From: Monoplex corrugatus
Taxonomy: Eukaryota > Mollusca > Gastropoda > Littorinimorpha > Ranellidae
Assembly (NCBI GenBank): GCA_030674185.1
Contig: CM060312.1
Span: 78,476,354-78,540,353 of the forward strand
Reading direction: 5' to 3'
DNA length: 64,000 bases
The translations under genes and the position numbers were made by a program. Below are positions 12,101 through 22,929 of this stretch, one piece after another. The notes below the pieces were generated by a model that was not told where the DNA came from, searched no databases, and worked only from the letters and a program-made list of their open reading frames with translations. The stretch's first letter is position 1; each line of letters begins with the position of its first letter.

Positions 12101-15100
12101 ATCTGGATCAGTCTCATCTTGCTTTGCACTGATCTGGATCAGTCTCATCTTGCTTTGCACTGATCTGGATCAGTCTCATCTTGCCTTGCACTGATCTGGA
12201 TCAGTCTCATCTTGCTTTGCACTGATCTGGATCAGTCTCATCTTGCTTTGCACTGATCTGGATCAGTCTCATCTTGCTTTGCACTGATCTGGATCAGTCT
12301 CATCTTGCTTTGCACTGATCTGGATCAGTCTCATCTTGCTTTGCACTGATCTGGATCAGTCACATCTTGCTTTGCACTGATCTGGATCAGTCTCATCTTG
12401 CCTTGCACTGATCTAGATCACAGTATCGTCTTGCCTTGCACTGATCTGGATCACAGTCTTATCTTGCCTTGCAATGATCTGGATCAGACATATCTTGCCT
12501 TGCACTGATGTGGATCACAGTCTCATCATGGTAAATTGGAGAACTAGAAAAAGCAGATTTTTCAAAGTCATTTTGTGGACATGAAAAGAAAATGATGAGA
12601 TCTTTCTTGAGGTCTTGCTTCTCCGTTTCTTTTTATGTTTCATTTGCAGTTGTTTTTATGTTTTGTTTGCAGTTTTTTTCTTTTGTGTCTTATTTCATTT
12701 CATCGCACATGTTTGTTTTATGTTGCAAATTTTGTTCTGTCCTTATTTTGTCACTTGGATTTGTTCTGTACTACTTTATAGCTGCACACCGTATTTACTG
12801 AGTCATTACTGTATACCAAGAGCCCTTGAAGTCAGTGTAAATGTCTGGTCTGCCCACTGATGCTGTAGACTGTGAAGCCAGGACATGCAGAACAGCAGAT
12901 GAAAATAAGTTCAAAGAAGCAGAGATGTGGTTCTACAGGCATTTTCTTAGAGGTAGGTGGACCAATAAAAGAAGAAATGAAAGCATTTTGAATGAACTGA
13001 CAGTCTGTCAGCTGCTGGCAGAAATCAACAAAACAAAAATGAAATACATCAACCAGGCAACTTGTAACACCAACACAATCCTAATGACAACAACTTTACA
13101 AAGAAAAGATGAGGCCAAAAGAAATCCAGGCAGACTACCCACTTGCATATGAACAATATCAGCAGCACCAACAGTTAGAAGATCTGTGAGTATCATAAAA
13201 AAAGGTCAGGACTGGAACAAATGGAGGAGAGTTGTGACATCTGCTGCGGCAGCTACAATGAAATTTGATGATGTTGAAGAGTGATGTGTGACAGTGCTGT
13301 CATTAGTTAGGGACTTAGTAGGTAATGACCCGTATATGTTGGATCAGAACAGACTGTGTTGAACTTCTCTGATGTGACATGGCAGCAGTTCTGTCTCCTG
13401 TGGTGGAAGTGACTCAGGCAATTAGGCAGGACCTGAAAGCAACAAAACAATGAAACTGTTTGTATATACAAGGAGTTGACTCCCAGTTGTAGGTGGGTTT
13501 GGGTTTGGTTGGTTTTTTTGTGTGTCTTTTTTTGGGGGGGGGGGGGGGTTGTTCTTGTTGGTTTGTTTGGGAGTTTGTTGTTGTTGTTGTTGCTTTCCTT
13601 TTTCCCTGCCAGGCTCATCGATCCCTTCTGCTTGTCAGCTTCTGTAGAAATTTCTTTTGACACTTTGCCACCACTACTAAACAGGATAAACATATCAACA
13701 GACCACTGCAACCCCTGCTTGTGAATTTTCAGTCCTTTTGTGGTGACATGGCAGAGATCCTTAACCCATAACAATTGACGACCATACCAGACATTTTTGC
13801 TGGTTCAGAAACCTGGATGAACCATGCATGGACAAAAAGCAGCAGAGTCTTCCTTCTGGGTTTTAACATTTTCAGCAAGGACACCATCAGAGAGGAGGGT
13901 GGGGAGATATCCTTGTTGCTGTCTGGGAAAAGCTGCAGTGTCTACAACCTTGCCTTTCTAACAGTAACTGCAAGAGGTTTTGGGCCAAAAATGGCAAGAA
14001 GATTTGGGCCAAGAATTGTAAGAAGTTTGGGGCCAAGAACTGCAAGAAGTTTAGGGCCAGTGACAGGACCAACCTAATGATTGGTATATACCTATACTTA
14101 CGATATGATTAGTACATAGACTAGGTGTTGCTGACACAATCAGCCTTCTGTTGATGGAGTGAGATCAACGGAAAAGCTTCGGTGATGCAACTTCCATGTT
14201 TTATCAGAGTTAGCTAAAGAACAGAATATACAAAGATCCCCATTGCAGGAGTATATTACTGAATGTTAAATCAAACCACCATGTGGGACTTCTGACCATT
14301 GCTTCACAAAAGTCATCATGTGATCCACTTACTGCCTGTGTCATCCTGTTAATGAAAAACTATCACAGGATCTTTCCCAGAATCATCCTTCATTGGAATT
14401 GCCTCCCTTGAATTGGAATTGCCTCCCTTAAAGATACCATATCTTATCGTCAGTGGAAGCCTTCAGGGTTGGGCACTGGCAACACCTCTACAGACCACAT
14501 CTTTTTTGCTTCGTGTTGTTTCTTTCATTTTTCCTTCTTCTTTCTGTTGGGACACTAAGAAAAAACGAAGAAAATAAAATCGATCCAGCAGAAATGTGGC
14601 TGTATATAACACTTCTCAAAGTCAAATGGACAGACAGAAGAACAAACAATAGCGTGTTAAAGGAACTGAATGTCACGCGCCAACTGCTGACAGAGATCAA
14701 CAAAAGAAAGATGAAATATATAGGCCATGCGATCAGAAATACCAAAACAGAGGTCAACAAAAGAAAGATGAAATATGTAGGCCATGCGATCAGAAACACC
14801 AAAACAGATTTGATATCAGTGGTCCTGCACGGGGAAGTTGAGGCATGGAGAAGAAAGGGACGACTTCCTGTTTCAACAACATCGTTGAAGTCTGTGGTCT
14901 GGGGATCCTGGAGGTCAAACACAGATGTCTCAATCGTGTGACCTGGAGAAGACTTGTGACATCGAGCTTGGCTCTTGCCGCCAATCCCGGCGAGGGAGAG
15001 AGGTGAAAAGCGAGGTGAGGCTCTGTCTTAAAATTCAACTTTAATTACATATACTATACCGTGGCTCACAAATGCAATAAGCGGCAACATTGCTCTGAAC

Positions 15101-18100
15101 TCTGTCATATCTTTTGTTTTATTCATGATTTTATACTTCTCGTTCGACTACAGTGGAACCTCCTCGGAAAACATCAGAATATTCAGCATTACAACGTTGG
15201 ATGTTTGCATTGATGGCAAATGCAGATAAGCAACTTGAGAAAATGCTTTTTGCAGGCATTGAGTGTGATATGTCAGGTTGGTGACACAAATCATGGTTTG
15301 GATCTTTAATTAGTGTTTTCTGTAGAGTTTATTTACATTCCAGTTTATTCATCCTAATGTGTAGTTGCATGTCACTTTTAACTCTTAATTTCTAGCTTTA
15401 AGTAATTGTGAATGTCAGTGGTGACAGACACATCTAGTTATTATTTGTGAACTGAAACAACAGTTGAAGTAGTAACTGGCAGGAAAGTCTGGGGAGAGCA
15501 TGACTGCAGAAGGAGCCCCCTTCAAGTGTTTCAGCCCTAAACTACTAACACTCTGAGGGGGCCAGGCTGGATTCTGGTTATGACCCAAACCCGTGCCCTT
15601 CTGCTATCAGCATTTTTCCCCACCTGGGTTTAAATCCATGCTCTCAATGTCTCTACTATTGCCCCTCCCCCCCTTTTTTATCTTTCCCACCTGGATTTGA
15701 ATCGGCACCTCCAAGGTGCTTGGGTGTCTCAAAGCCAAATCACCTTTGTGACAGATGTCTTAACCACTTAGATATCGGATGCCTGCAGTATACAGGGAAA
15801 TTTCAAGCCATATCAGGTTCACATTTGTTCGTTTTTGACCAGATTCTGCCATAGGAAGGCTTTTCTGCTGTTTCTGTCATTGTTGCCTTAAGGGCTCTAG
15901 TCTTCTCTTTTTATGAAATTGAAAGCTGGTTTTATAAGGTCATAGGCTGATGTGCCTATCAACCCTTTTGCTCTATGCTCTGTGGTGAGAACTTTGTTTT
16001 GTAAGTTGGATTTCCTGAAGTTGCTGGCTAGTATTTATTTTGATGAATGAGAGTGGAGGCCTGTGTCCATCTCATGATCACAATTATTTGTTCTGATGAA
16101 TGAGAGTGGAGACCTGTGTCCATCTCATGATCACAATTATTTGTTCTGATGAATGAGAGTGGAGACCTGTGTCCATCTCATGATCAGAATTATTTGTTTT
16201 GATGAATGAGAGTGGAGAATTACATCCATCTCATGATCACAATTATTTGTTCTGATGAATGAGAGTGGAGAATTATATCCATCTCATGATCACAATTATT
16301 TGTTTTGATGAATGAGAGTGGAGAATTATATCCATCTCATGATCACAATTATTTGTTCTGATGAATGAGAGTGGAGAATTACATCCATCTCATGATCACA
16401 ATTATTTGTTCTGATGAATGAGAGTGGAGAATTATATCCATCTCATGATCACAATTATTTTTTCTGATGAATGAGAGTGGAGAATTATATCCATTTCATG
16501 ATCACAATTATTTGTTTTGATGAATGAGAGTGGAGAATTACATCCATCTCATGATCACAATTATTTGTTTTGATGAATGAGAGTGGAGAATTACATCCAT
16601 CTCATGATCACAATTATTTGTTTTGATGAATGAGAGTGGAGAATTATATCCATTTCATGATCACAATTATTTGTTTTGATGAATGAGAGTGGAGAATTAC
16701 ATCCATCTCATGATCACAATTATTTGTTTTGATGAATGAGAGTGGAGAATTAATCCATCTCATGATCACAATTATTTGTTTGATGAATGAGAGTGGAGAA
16801 TTACATCCATCTCATGATCACAATTATTTGTTTTGATGAATGAGAGTGGAGAATTATATCCATCTCATGATCACAATTATTTGTTTTGATGAATGAGAGT
16901 GGAGAATTATATCCATCTCATGATCACAATTATTTGTTTTGATGAATGAGAGTGGAGAATTACATCCATCTCATGATCACAATTATTTGTTCTGATGAAT
17001 GAGAGTGGAGAATTACATCCATCTCATGATCACAATTATTTGTTTGATGAATGAGAGTGGAGAATTATATCCATCTAATGATCACAATTATTTGTTTTGA
17101 TGAATGAGAGTGGAGAATTATATCCATCTCATGATCACAATTATTTGTTTTGATGAATGAGAGTGGAGAATTATATCCATCTCATGATCACAATTATTTG
17201 TTCTGATGAATGAGAGTGGAGACCTGTGTCCATCTCATGATCACAATTATTTGTTCTGATGAATGAGAGTGGAGAATTACATCCATCTCATGATCACAAT
17301 TATTTGTTTTGATGAATGAGAGTGGAGAATTATATCCATCTCATGATCACAATTATTTGTTTGATGAATGAGAGTGGAGAATACATCCATCTCATGATCA
17401 CAATTATTTGTTTTGATGAATGAGAGTGGAGAATTATATCCATCTCATGATCACAATTATTTGTTTTGATGAATGAGAGTGGAGAATTACATCCATCTCA
17501 TGATCACAATTATTTGTTTTGATGAATGAGAGTGGAGAATTATATCCATCTCATGATCACAATTATTTGTTTTGATGAATGAGAGTGGAGAATTATATCC
17601 ATCTCATGATCACAATTATTTGTTTTGATGAATGAGAGTGGAGAATTACATCCATCTCATGATCACAATTATTTGTTTTGATGAATGAGAGTGGAGAACT
17701 GTTCCATCTCATGATCACAATTATTTGTTTTGATGAATGAGAGTGGAAATTATATCCATCTCATGATCACAATTATTTGTTTTGATGAATGAGAGTGGAG
17801 AATTACATCCATCTCATGATCACAATTATTTGTTTTGATGAATGAGAGTGGAGAATTATATCCATCTCATGATCACAATTATTTGTTTTGATGATGAGAG
17901 TGGAGAATTACATCCATCTCATGATCACAATTATTTGTTTTGATGAATGAGAGTGGAGAATTACATCCATCTCATGATCACAATTATTTGTTTTGATGAA
18001 TGAGAGTGGAGAATTAATCCATCTCATGATCACAATTATTTGTTTTGATGAATGAGAGTGGAGAATTACATCCATCTCATGATCACAATTATTTGTTTTG

Positions 18101-20108
18101 ATGAATGAGAGTGGAGAATTACTATCCATCTCATGATCACAATTATTTGTTTTGATGAATGAGAGTGGAGAATTATATCCATCTCATGATCACAATTATT
18201 TGTTTTGATGAATGAGAGTGGAGAATTACATCCATCTCATGATCACAATTATTTTGTTTTGATGAATGAGAGTGGAGAATTACATCCATCTCATGATCAC
18301 AATTATTTTGTTTTGATGAATGAGAGTGGAGAATGTGTCCATCTCATGATCACAATTATTTGTTTTGATGGATGAGAGTGGAGAATTATTCCATCTCATG
18401 ATCACAATTATTTGTTCTGATGATGAGATGAGGAGTTGGGGAATTATTCCATCTCATGATCACAATTATTTGTTTGATGGATGAGAGTGGAGAATTATAT
18501 CCATCTCATGATCACAATTATTTGTTCTGATGAATGAGAGTGGAGAATTATATCCATCTCATGATCACAATTATTTGTTTTGATGAATGAGAGTGGTGAA
18601 TTATATCCATCTCATGATCACAATTATTTGTTTTGATGAATGAGAGTGGAGAATTACATCCATCTCATGATCACAATTATTTGTTTTGATGAATGAGAGT
18701 GGAGAATTACTCTATCTCATGATCACAATTATTTGTTTTGATGAATGAGAGTGGAGAATTATATCCATTCATGATCACAATTATTTGTTTTGATGAATGA
18801 GAGTGGAGAATTATATCCATCTCATGATCACAGATTATTTTGTTTTGATGAATGAGAGTGGAGAACTACATCCATCTCATGATCACAATTATTTTGTTTT
18901 GATGAATGAGAGTGGAGAACTACATCCATCTCATGATCACAGTTATTTTGTTTTGATGAATGAGAGTGGAGAATTATATCCATCTCATGATCACAGTTAT
19001 TTTGTTTTGATGAATGAGAGTGGAGAATTATATCCATCTCATGATCACAGTTATTTTGTTTTGATGAATGAGAGCAGAGATCTCTATCCGGTTTCATGCC
19101 ATTCTTGTTGGTGGTTTCTTGGTATTTTTTTTTCATACTTACAGATCTACTGAGCACTCATCCATCCAAGTGACAGTGTGTCCATGTTCAGGATGTCACA
19201 CTTTTTGCAGGCCACAGTTTGCTGCCCCCTGCCATTTAGAAAATTGCCAGAGCTTCTGATGGCATGGTTTTTCATCTGACAGTATTGATTTCTTCTTTGA
19301 TCTCTTTCAGCACTTGATTGTGCTTCCATTTATCTTCCTTGGGGTTAGGGCTACTTTGAACTAGCTCAGGACATGTTCCACTGTTTGTTTGCCCATGGCA
19401 AGAGTGGACATACGGGGTCATTTGATTTTCCCCATTTCACCAGATATGTGTTCAAGGACAGGAGGTTATGTACAGCTCTGAGGATGAAATTGGTCTTGAG
19501 AGGGACCGTATGCCACACATCATTCCAGTTTGGATTTCTGTGAAGTGCACTTCCCCCACATTGTCCATTTCCCCTGTTGGCCTTGCTGGACTGCTTTCTG
19601 GATATTTTCGTATTCTCTTATTTCTTTGTCTTTTGTAATTACCATGTCTCTCTTGCTTTTCCATTGGCCTTTGACCACTATTCTGTTTTTGTTGATCCCA
19701 GTCCCTGCCTGTTTGTTTGTTGTGTGTGACTTTTCTCTGACCATGAGGTTTTCCTTCCGCTGTGTCCACTGCCTCCCGGACTTTCCATTCTTTGCCAGTC
19801 CTCAGCTTCAGTTGAAAATATAAGGCCATTGAAAGGAAAATGATGGTGCATGTTAAATATTTTTCTAAGGCCTCAACCAAATAGTGTGAAAGTTAGTGTG
19901 GTTTGTTAGTCCATTTATCTATATTTTTGTAAGAAATTCTTACATCTTTCTCTGTCTGTTTTTGTCTGTGTCTTTTCTGCCTCTGTCTCTCACTTTCTTT
20001 CTGTTGGCCCCTTTCTCTTTCCCCACCCCATATATTTAGGTCAGAGTACACAAGTTGTGCAGTGACATGTTGCCTGCATAGTGTGTGTCATCCCATCAGA
20101 AGAATATA

Positions 20109-20142
<34 letters not shown>

Positions 20143-22929
20143 TTTTTATATATATGTATACATCCATACCAACATGTGGATATACTTTTTGAGGTGTGAC
20201 AGACTTGAATGTTTTTTTAAGGGTGGCTCACTCCTGTACCAAAAGTTTAAGTAGTGTTTTCATACTTACTAAAAGAAAGTTGTTAAGGATTTTGAGTTAA
20301 GCAAGTTTGTACAGTTTCATGCAGATGTAGCATCACACATGGTTTGGCGATTAGAAAATATCATTCTTTTAAAGGTTTGTTTCTGTTAGTGCTGGAATTG
20401 CAAGTTGGGCTGAAAATAAGACAGTTGTAAATCACTGTAAATGCAAGTGTGCTTGATTGAAAAGAAAATTGTGTTTGTACCCACTTGAATCAGAATTTGT
20501 TTTTAATGCAAATAAAAGTAGAACTACTGGGTCAGCCTCATGCACAGATTTGATGTTGGTGATGTTGATATCTTCCTTACTCAGTCTACATATTTAGACT
20601 ATGTGACTGAAATCTCTACTTTCACTTCGTTTTATCTCTGTTGCATGGAGCTGCTTTTTTTCTTTTTTTTTTTTTTCTTTCTTCTTATCCCCAGTAAAAC
20701 AATTACAGCCTGTAAAATGGATTTTTGACAATTTTGTTAAACATTACATTTGATGGCATGTTTGGCTTTTTCTTTTGTTTTGTATTGTTTTGTTGTTGCT
20801 GAGGCTTGTTTTGGGGGTGGAGGAGGTGTTTTGGGGGTGAAATTCAGATGATTAGATGTATGTTTGCATGTGCGTGTATATGCTTGCTGTTTGGTAGCAG
20901 TAACTTTTATTTACTGATACTGTTGTTTACAGTGTCAATTCACTAACAATGTATGCACGTGTAAACTGCATGATTAAAGATGTTTTTCCTCTCCCACTAT
21001 CTCCCCTCATAGCCAACCCATCATACTTATTTTACTTTTTGTATAATTTTTTTTTTTTTACACCTTTCTGAATTGACGTGATTTTTATTAAAGTGTCTTA
21101 TGAGTGCTGTTCGGTGCCATTTTGCTAGGCCTGTCCTGTATTAAAGTGATAACTCAGTAGGAAAGTTACAGCGAGAGTTTGTTCTCTATAGTCACGTGAT
21201 GTCTTATCTCACAAAAGCCAATTCTCTTCTCTTTCTTTGAGCACCATTGACAAGGCCGGTCACACCCATAGATGCTCAGTACTTTTGATAATTTGTTATT
21301 CTGTTTAGTGGGTACTCTGATAAAATCTACCCATTATATCTTTCTAGATGGCACTGGAAAAAGCTTCTCTCTCCTCCTCTCTCTCTCTCTCTCTCTTTCT
21401 CGCTCCAAATTCCAAGTATACTCATAAAAGCAAAGTCCCATTCCAAAACTCATCCATATCCACATTTTTTTCAATCCATACAATGTTTCACAAGTTATTT
21501 TCCTTCACTAGTCTTCCATCCTTCATGTAATTTGTGTTTGGCAGTCTTTGTACAGATTTTAACATTGAAAACATCAACAACAAAAATGGTGGTGTCCGTA
21601 TTGTGTATTTGTTGTGCATGAACTATTCATGCTTCAAATAGTGAAAACAAGGAATTCATGGAATGAACTGTCTTTTTCTTTCCAACAGCTTCCATTTTTT
21701 TGTATGTGTGTATTATTATTATCCACCATATTTGCATGATTTTGATGTTTAACCCTTTGACTCCCGCACCCTATCTACCAACTGCAAAAACTTAACCCTT
21801 TGATTCCCTCACCCTATCCACCAGCTTCCTGCAGGAAGCTGGTGGATAGGGTGAGGAATCAAAGGGTTAAGTTTTTGCTTTGCTAACATGGTTGGCAATG
21901 CCGGATGCTGGTGACCGGAGTGCGGGAGTGAAAGGGTTAATTCCACATTATTCACTGTCAAAAAACAGTGCAGACTTGTTTGTTTACGAAACACTGCCTC
22001 TTTCCAACACAATTACCAATTAAAACTTTGTTTGTTTACAAAACATTGCTTCTTTCCAACACAACTGCTGGTTGGTTGCTGTGGCAACATGAATTTCGAT
22101 CAGACTAAATCAAATGAAAGCGTAATCTGTCTCCTGTCATGATATATTTTAGATCAATCTGTGTACAATAAAAATCATAGTGGTTCTTTTTTTTTTTCAA
22201 CTATCTGTTTTCCAATCAACTTTTCCGGGCAGCTTCAGGCTACAAGTACTCATGGCCTGAAGCAGCACTAAAGAGTCTTTTCAAGAGCTAGAAAAGCTAT
22301 GTAAATGGAAAATTAGTAGATGGGAGTCTTATTTCAAGATCATTACAGAAACACCACTGTTGGCTTCTAGACTGATTTTAATGTCAAAGTATATTAATAA
22401 ACATGACTGCTATTGCAGTCGTCTTTGAAGTAGATGTTCCAAATTTCAGGAAGGATCTCAGAAAACAGCAGTAATGAGTCTGGAAGTTGTCACAGAAAAG
22501 GATGGAATTTGATTAACTGGAGTCAGATTAATATGCAGTTGTGTTTTATACAAGGAGATGGTAGCTTGTACAGACACTGGGAGTGAAGATTTAAAAGGAA
22601 TCCCCAAAGATTTCGTTCATACAAAAAGCATTTCCTCCCCATTAAAATAACAACAACTACTTTCTTTTACCACAGACATGGACGCAAGGCCCTGGGACTT
22701 CCAAGCAGAAGAGTGCGCCTTGCGTGCTTGTGTGGATCGCTTCAACAACCGTCGCTATGGCAACAATGGTATGGATCCTGACTTCAAGCCGGTGGACAAC
22801 TGCCTTCTTAGTGTGCTGGGTGAAAACATCGAACTGAGTGAGGAATTCAAGAACAATTATGAGCGTTGGTTAGACCAGGAGGTGTTTGGGAGACAAGTGG
22901 ATTGGGACCTCATGATAGATAGGTGTTGA
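4566..22929 (+). CDS. STRIP1: Striatin-interacting protein (STRIP1/2 family), C-terminal exons
   Basis: Spliced gene; exons at 4566-4692, 4938-5038, 5605-5671, 6516-6610 (damaged), 9974-10178 and 22676-22929 give about 280 C-terminal residues of a protein that is about 800-840 residues in other animals. Earlier exons lie outside the window. STRIP is a cytoplasmic scaffold of the STRIPAK complex, linking striatin/PP2A with Mob and germinal-centre kinases to control cytoskeleton, endosomes and Hippo signalling (family knowledge). Sequence evidence: family-diagnostic strings KLGIDVNRHKEIIVKAIS, FANCIPLVLKFFNQNI, QTKYLGRQWRKSNMKTMSAI and MDARPWDFQAEECALRACVD, in the same order as in vertebrate and fly homologues, with compatible splice phases at the intact junctions. 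The last exon ends at a TGA at 22927-22929. The symbol follows the vertebrate name; invertebrates usually have one Strip gene. Confidence 0.93.
4938..5038 (+). CDS. STRIP1: STRIP exon
   Basis: Acceptor TGTTTAG, donor GG|GTAGGT. Encodes FEFTSQHLVFANCIPL through NILSYVSAKN plus two bases of the next Gly codon. It joins in frame to the exon at 5605. Confidence 0.93.
5048..5385. repeat. Compound (TG)n array beside a splice donor
   Basis: TG-rich array with TGCG, TATG and TTTG interruptions. It starts nine bases after the STRIP donor at 5039; two near-identical blocks with TTGTGGCAGTGGGATG (about 5313 and 5393) show a local tandem duplication. Confidence 0.9.
5605..5671 (+). CDS. STRIP1: STRIP exon
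   Basis: Acceptor CTGCCAG, donor ATT|GTGAG. One base plus 22 codons, VPALEFPKCVIGDQPELTAE and two further residues; matches the family segment around PELTAE. Ends in phase 0. Confidence 0.9.
5790..5870 (+). mobile_element. RTE LINE 3' tail fragment
   Basis: GTGCAGCGGCCAGCGCC, CCCGGTGACGCTGACAGG and GTGAGACA match the end of the LINE at 1950-2000. It is a solitary 5'-truncated tail in a STRIP intron. Confidence 0.6.
6095..6410. repeat. (TG)n arrays in STRIP intron
   Basis: Pure TG tract at 6121-6182, then interrupted TG, TGTATG and GCGTGC repeats. A short unit containing ATCCAGATTGCTTTTTG/ATCCAGGGTTGGTTTTG is present twice, flanking the TG arrays (about 6075 and 6292). Confidence 0.9.
6516..6610 (+). 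CDS. STRIP1: STRIP exon, disrupted by several small indels
   Basis: By content this is the exon with the family segment RNLFSC...ILNKLTKWKH. The pieces GDGANYC, RNIFSC and ILNKLTK are all present, but in two different frames. Alignment to the family implies one extra base after the Cys codon (about 6539-6542), three missing bases between 6561 and 6573, and one missing T just after 6593 that would restore a conserved Trp. The exon ends ..CCACCAT|GTCAGT and then joins ATGCTGGTGG at 9974. The acceptor (AAGAG near 6515) lacks a good pyrimidine tract. Flanking exons are intact, so consensus errors next to the minisatellite are more likely than a dead gene, but a true lesion cannot be excluded. Confidence 0.7.
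6611..8668 (+). repeat. 45-bp minisatellite in STRIP intron
   Basis: About 45 tandem copies. The unit contains TGTTGCTCAGTGAACACTCT, then GTGATAGAGCTTATACTTTT and a C run of variable length. Variants include CTGATATATAGC units clustered at 8110-8400, GAACAGTCTGTG units at 7430-7680 and CAGCGACACTC units at 7725-7790. The first copy begins at the splice donor itself. Confidence 0.95.
8669..9335 (+). repeat. Degenerate tandem repeat, about 90-bp unit
   Basis: About seven diverged copies sharing TGTTTGTTCATGAATGTCTT, AACACTGTGACAATGCTTGA and ACTTTCTTTTTCCACATCTC. It follows the 45-bp array directly; divergence rises toward 9300. 9336-9656 holds nothing I recognise. Confidence 0.75.
9657..9843 (-). 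mobile_element. TTAA composite foldback element, copy 1 (B-inner-A)
   Basis: Bounded by TTAA on both sides with inverted ends CCCTTTAACTCC / GGAGTCAAAGGG. Left arm is type B (AGCATCCTGCATTGTCAACC), right arm type A (TTTTTGCAGTTGGTGGATAG). The inner palindrome has lost ACCAGCTTCC from its left half. Confidence 0.85.
9974..10178 (+). CDS. STRIP1: STRIP exon, most conserved block
   Basis: Acceptor TTGACTAG, donor AACG|GTAATG. 68 codons plus one base, from MLVVFKSAPILKRALKVRQA to RHRLGDDWAYGN. It is nearly identical to vertebrate and fly STRIP and is the strongest evidence for the gene call. Confidence 0.95.
10244..12530 (+). repeat. 26-32-bp minisatellite with palindromic core
   Basis: About 75-80 copies. 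Each unit carries CTGATCTGGATCAG, a perfect inverted repeat with a two-base loop, followed by TCTCATCTTGC and an optional CTTTGC insert, giving short and long unit types. The first ~20 units (to about 10960) often read CTGATTTGGATCAG, and later ones are nearly uniform. It starts 66 bp after the STRIP donor at 10179. Confidence 0.95.
12841..13290 (+). pseudogene. RTE LINE C-terminal fragment
   Basis: A frame with EAEMWFYRHFLRGRWTNKRR, NESILNEL, KMKYI and PGRLPT parallels the C-terminus of the LINE at 1600-1860. Later stops and frame changes (for example after 13152) and the tail near 13225-13265 (GTGACATCTGCTGCGGCAGC) mark it as a dead, 5'-truncated copy. Confidence 0.75.
13755..13930 (+). pseudogene. 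LINE apurinic endonuclease fragment
   Basis: Encodes AGSETWMNHAW and FLLGFNIFSKDTIREEGGEI, resembling the conserved ETWL...LPGYNIFRKDR..GRGGG part of CR1/Jockey-type LINE endonucleases (family knowledge). Short and isolated; no catalytic domain is complete. Confidence 0.5.
13977..14066 (+). repeat. 24-bp tandem repeat, 3-4 copies
   Basis: Units share GGGCCAAGAA and CAAGAAG; divergence between units is 10-20 percent. 14067-14535 is otherwise non-coding, with a doubled TTGGAATTGCCTCCCTT at 14393-14428. Confidence 0.7.
14536..15010 (+). pseudogene. RTE LINE C-terminal fragment with internal 57-bp duplication
   Basis: Frame with AEMWLYITLLKVKWTDRRTN, LKELNVTRQLLTEIN, KRKMKYIGHAIRNTKTE and GRLPVSTTSL matches the C-terminus of the LINE at 1600-1860. 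KMKY.GHAIRNTKT is present twice because 14697-14753 is duplicated in frame at 14754-14810. The LINE 3' tail follows at about 14945-15005. Confidence 0.8.
15560..15790 (-). mobile_element. tRNA-derived SINE (probable)
   Basis: On the minus strand an A-box-like AAGTGGTTAAGACATCTG (about 15752-15769) is followed by a long arm and a B-box-like GATTCAAATCCAGG (about 15686-15699), then an A-rich run. A second B-box-like GGATTTAAACCCAGG lies near 15620-15640. Spacing suits a class II (Leu/Ser-type) tRNA ancestor; not a functional tRNA. Confidence 0.45.
16039..19078 (+). repeat. 53-bp minisatellite, about 57 copies
   Basis: Unit contains TGATGAATGAGAGTGGAGAA, then TTACATCCATCTCATGATCA and CAATTATTTGTTTT. 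A variant with GACCTGTGTCC replaces the ATTACATCC segment in the first three units and again at about 17222. The last units (after 18830) have an extra T and ACAGTTATTTTG. Confidence 0.96.
19150..19880 (-). pseudogene. LINE 3' ORF fragment (zf-RVT region)
   Basis: Reverse-strand frames encode EWNDVWHTVPLKTNFILRAV, HNLLSL, KWGKSNDPVCPL and KWKHNQVLKEIKEEIN, matching the C-terminal segment of LINE polyproteins that reads WNDLW..PFRIKFLIQAVYD...CPLC...RYRWRHNQVL in many invertebrates (family knowledge). Frame changes and stops show it is dead. Confidence 0.6.
21749..21940 (+). mobile_element. TTAA composite foldback element, copy 2 (A-inner-B)
   Basis: TTAA-bounded; ends CCCTTTGACTCCCGC / GCGGGAGTGAAAGGG. 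Left arm A (CCAACTGCAAAAAC), complete inner palindrome centred on GCTTCCTGCAGGAAGC, right arm B (GCTTTGCTAACATGGTTGGC). Close to a full-length reference copy. Confidence 0.9.
22676..22929 (+). CDS. STRIP1: STRIP terminal coding exon
   Basis: Acceptor TTTTACCACAG. The first two bases complete an Asp codon, then MDARPWDFQAEECALRACVD, FNNRRYGNN, PVDNCLLSVLG and the C-terminus VDWDLMIDRC before the TGA. Family members end in a similar W..L motif. Confidence 0.95.

Larger units (their letters stand above)
10179..22675 (+). other. STRIP last intron (12.5 kb), repeat-filled
   Basis: Intron between the two last coding exons. It holds two minisatellites (10244-12530, 16039-19078), RTE, endonuclease-type and zf-RVT-type LINE remnants, a tRNA-like SINE and one TTAA element. 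Stretches 12531-12840, 13291-13754, 15011-15550, 19881-21748 and 21941-22675 contain only low-complexity tracts (G run at 13536-13549, AT/T tract at 20105-20155) and nothing I can name. Confidence 0.85.

Noticed and set aside
10244..12530. CRISPR-like alternation of repeats
   Set aside because: Units are contiguous tandem copies with no unique spacers, in an animal intron; the same holds for the other minisatellites.
21193..21203. GTCACGTGAT E-box in the STRIP intron
   Set aside because: A single short motif in an intron without other promoter features.
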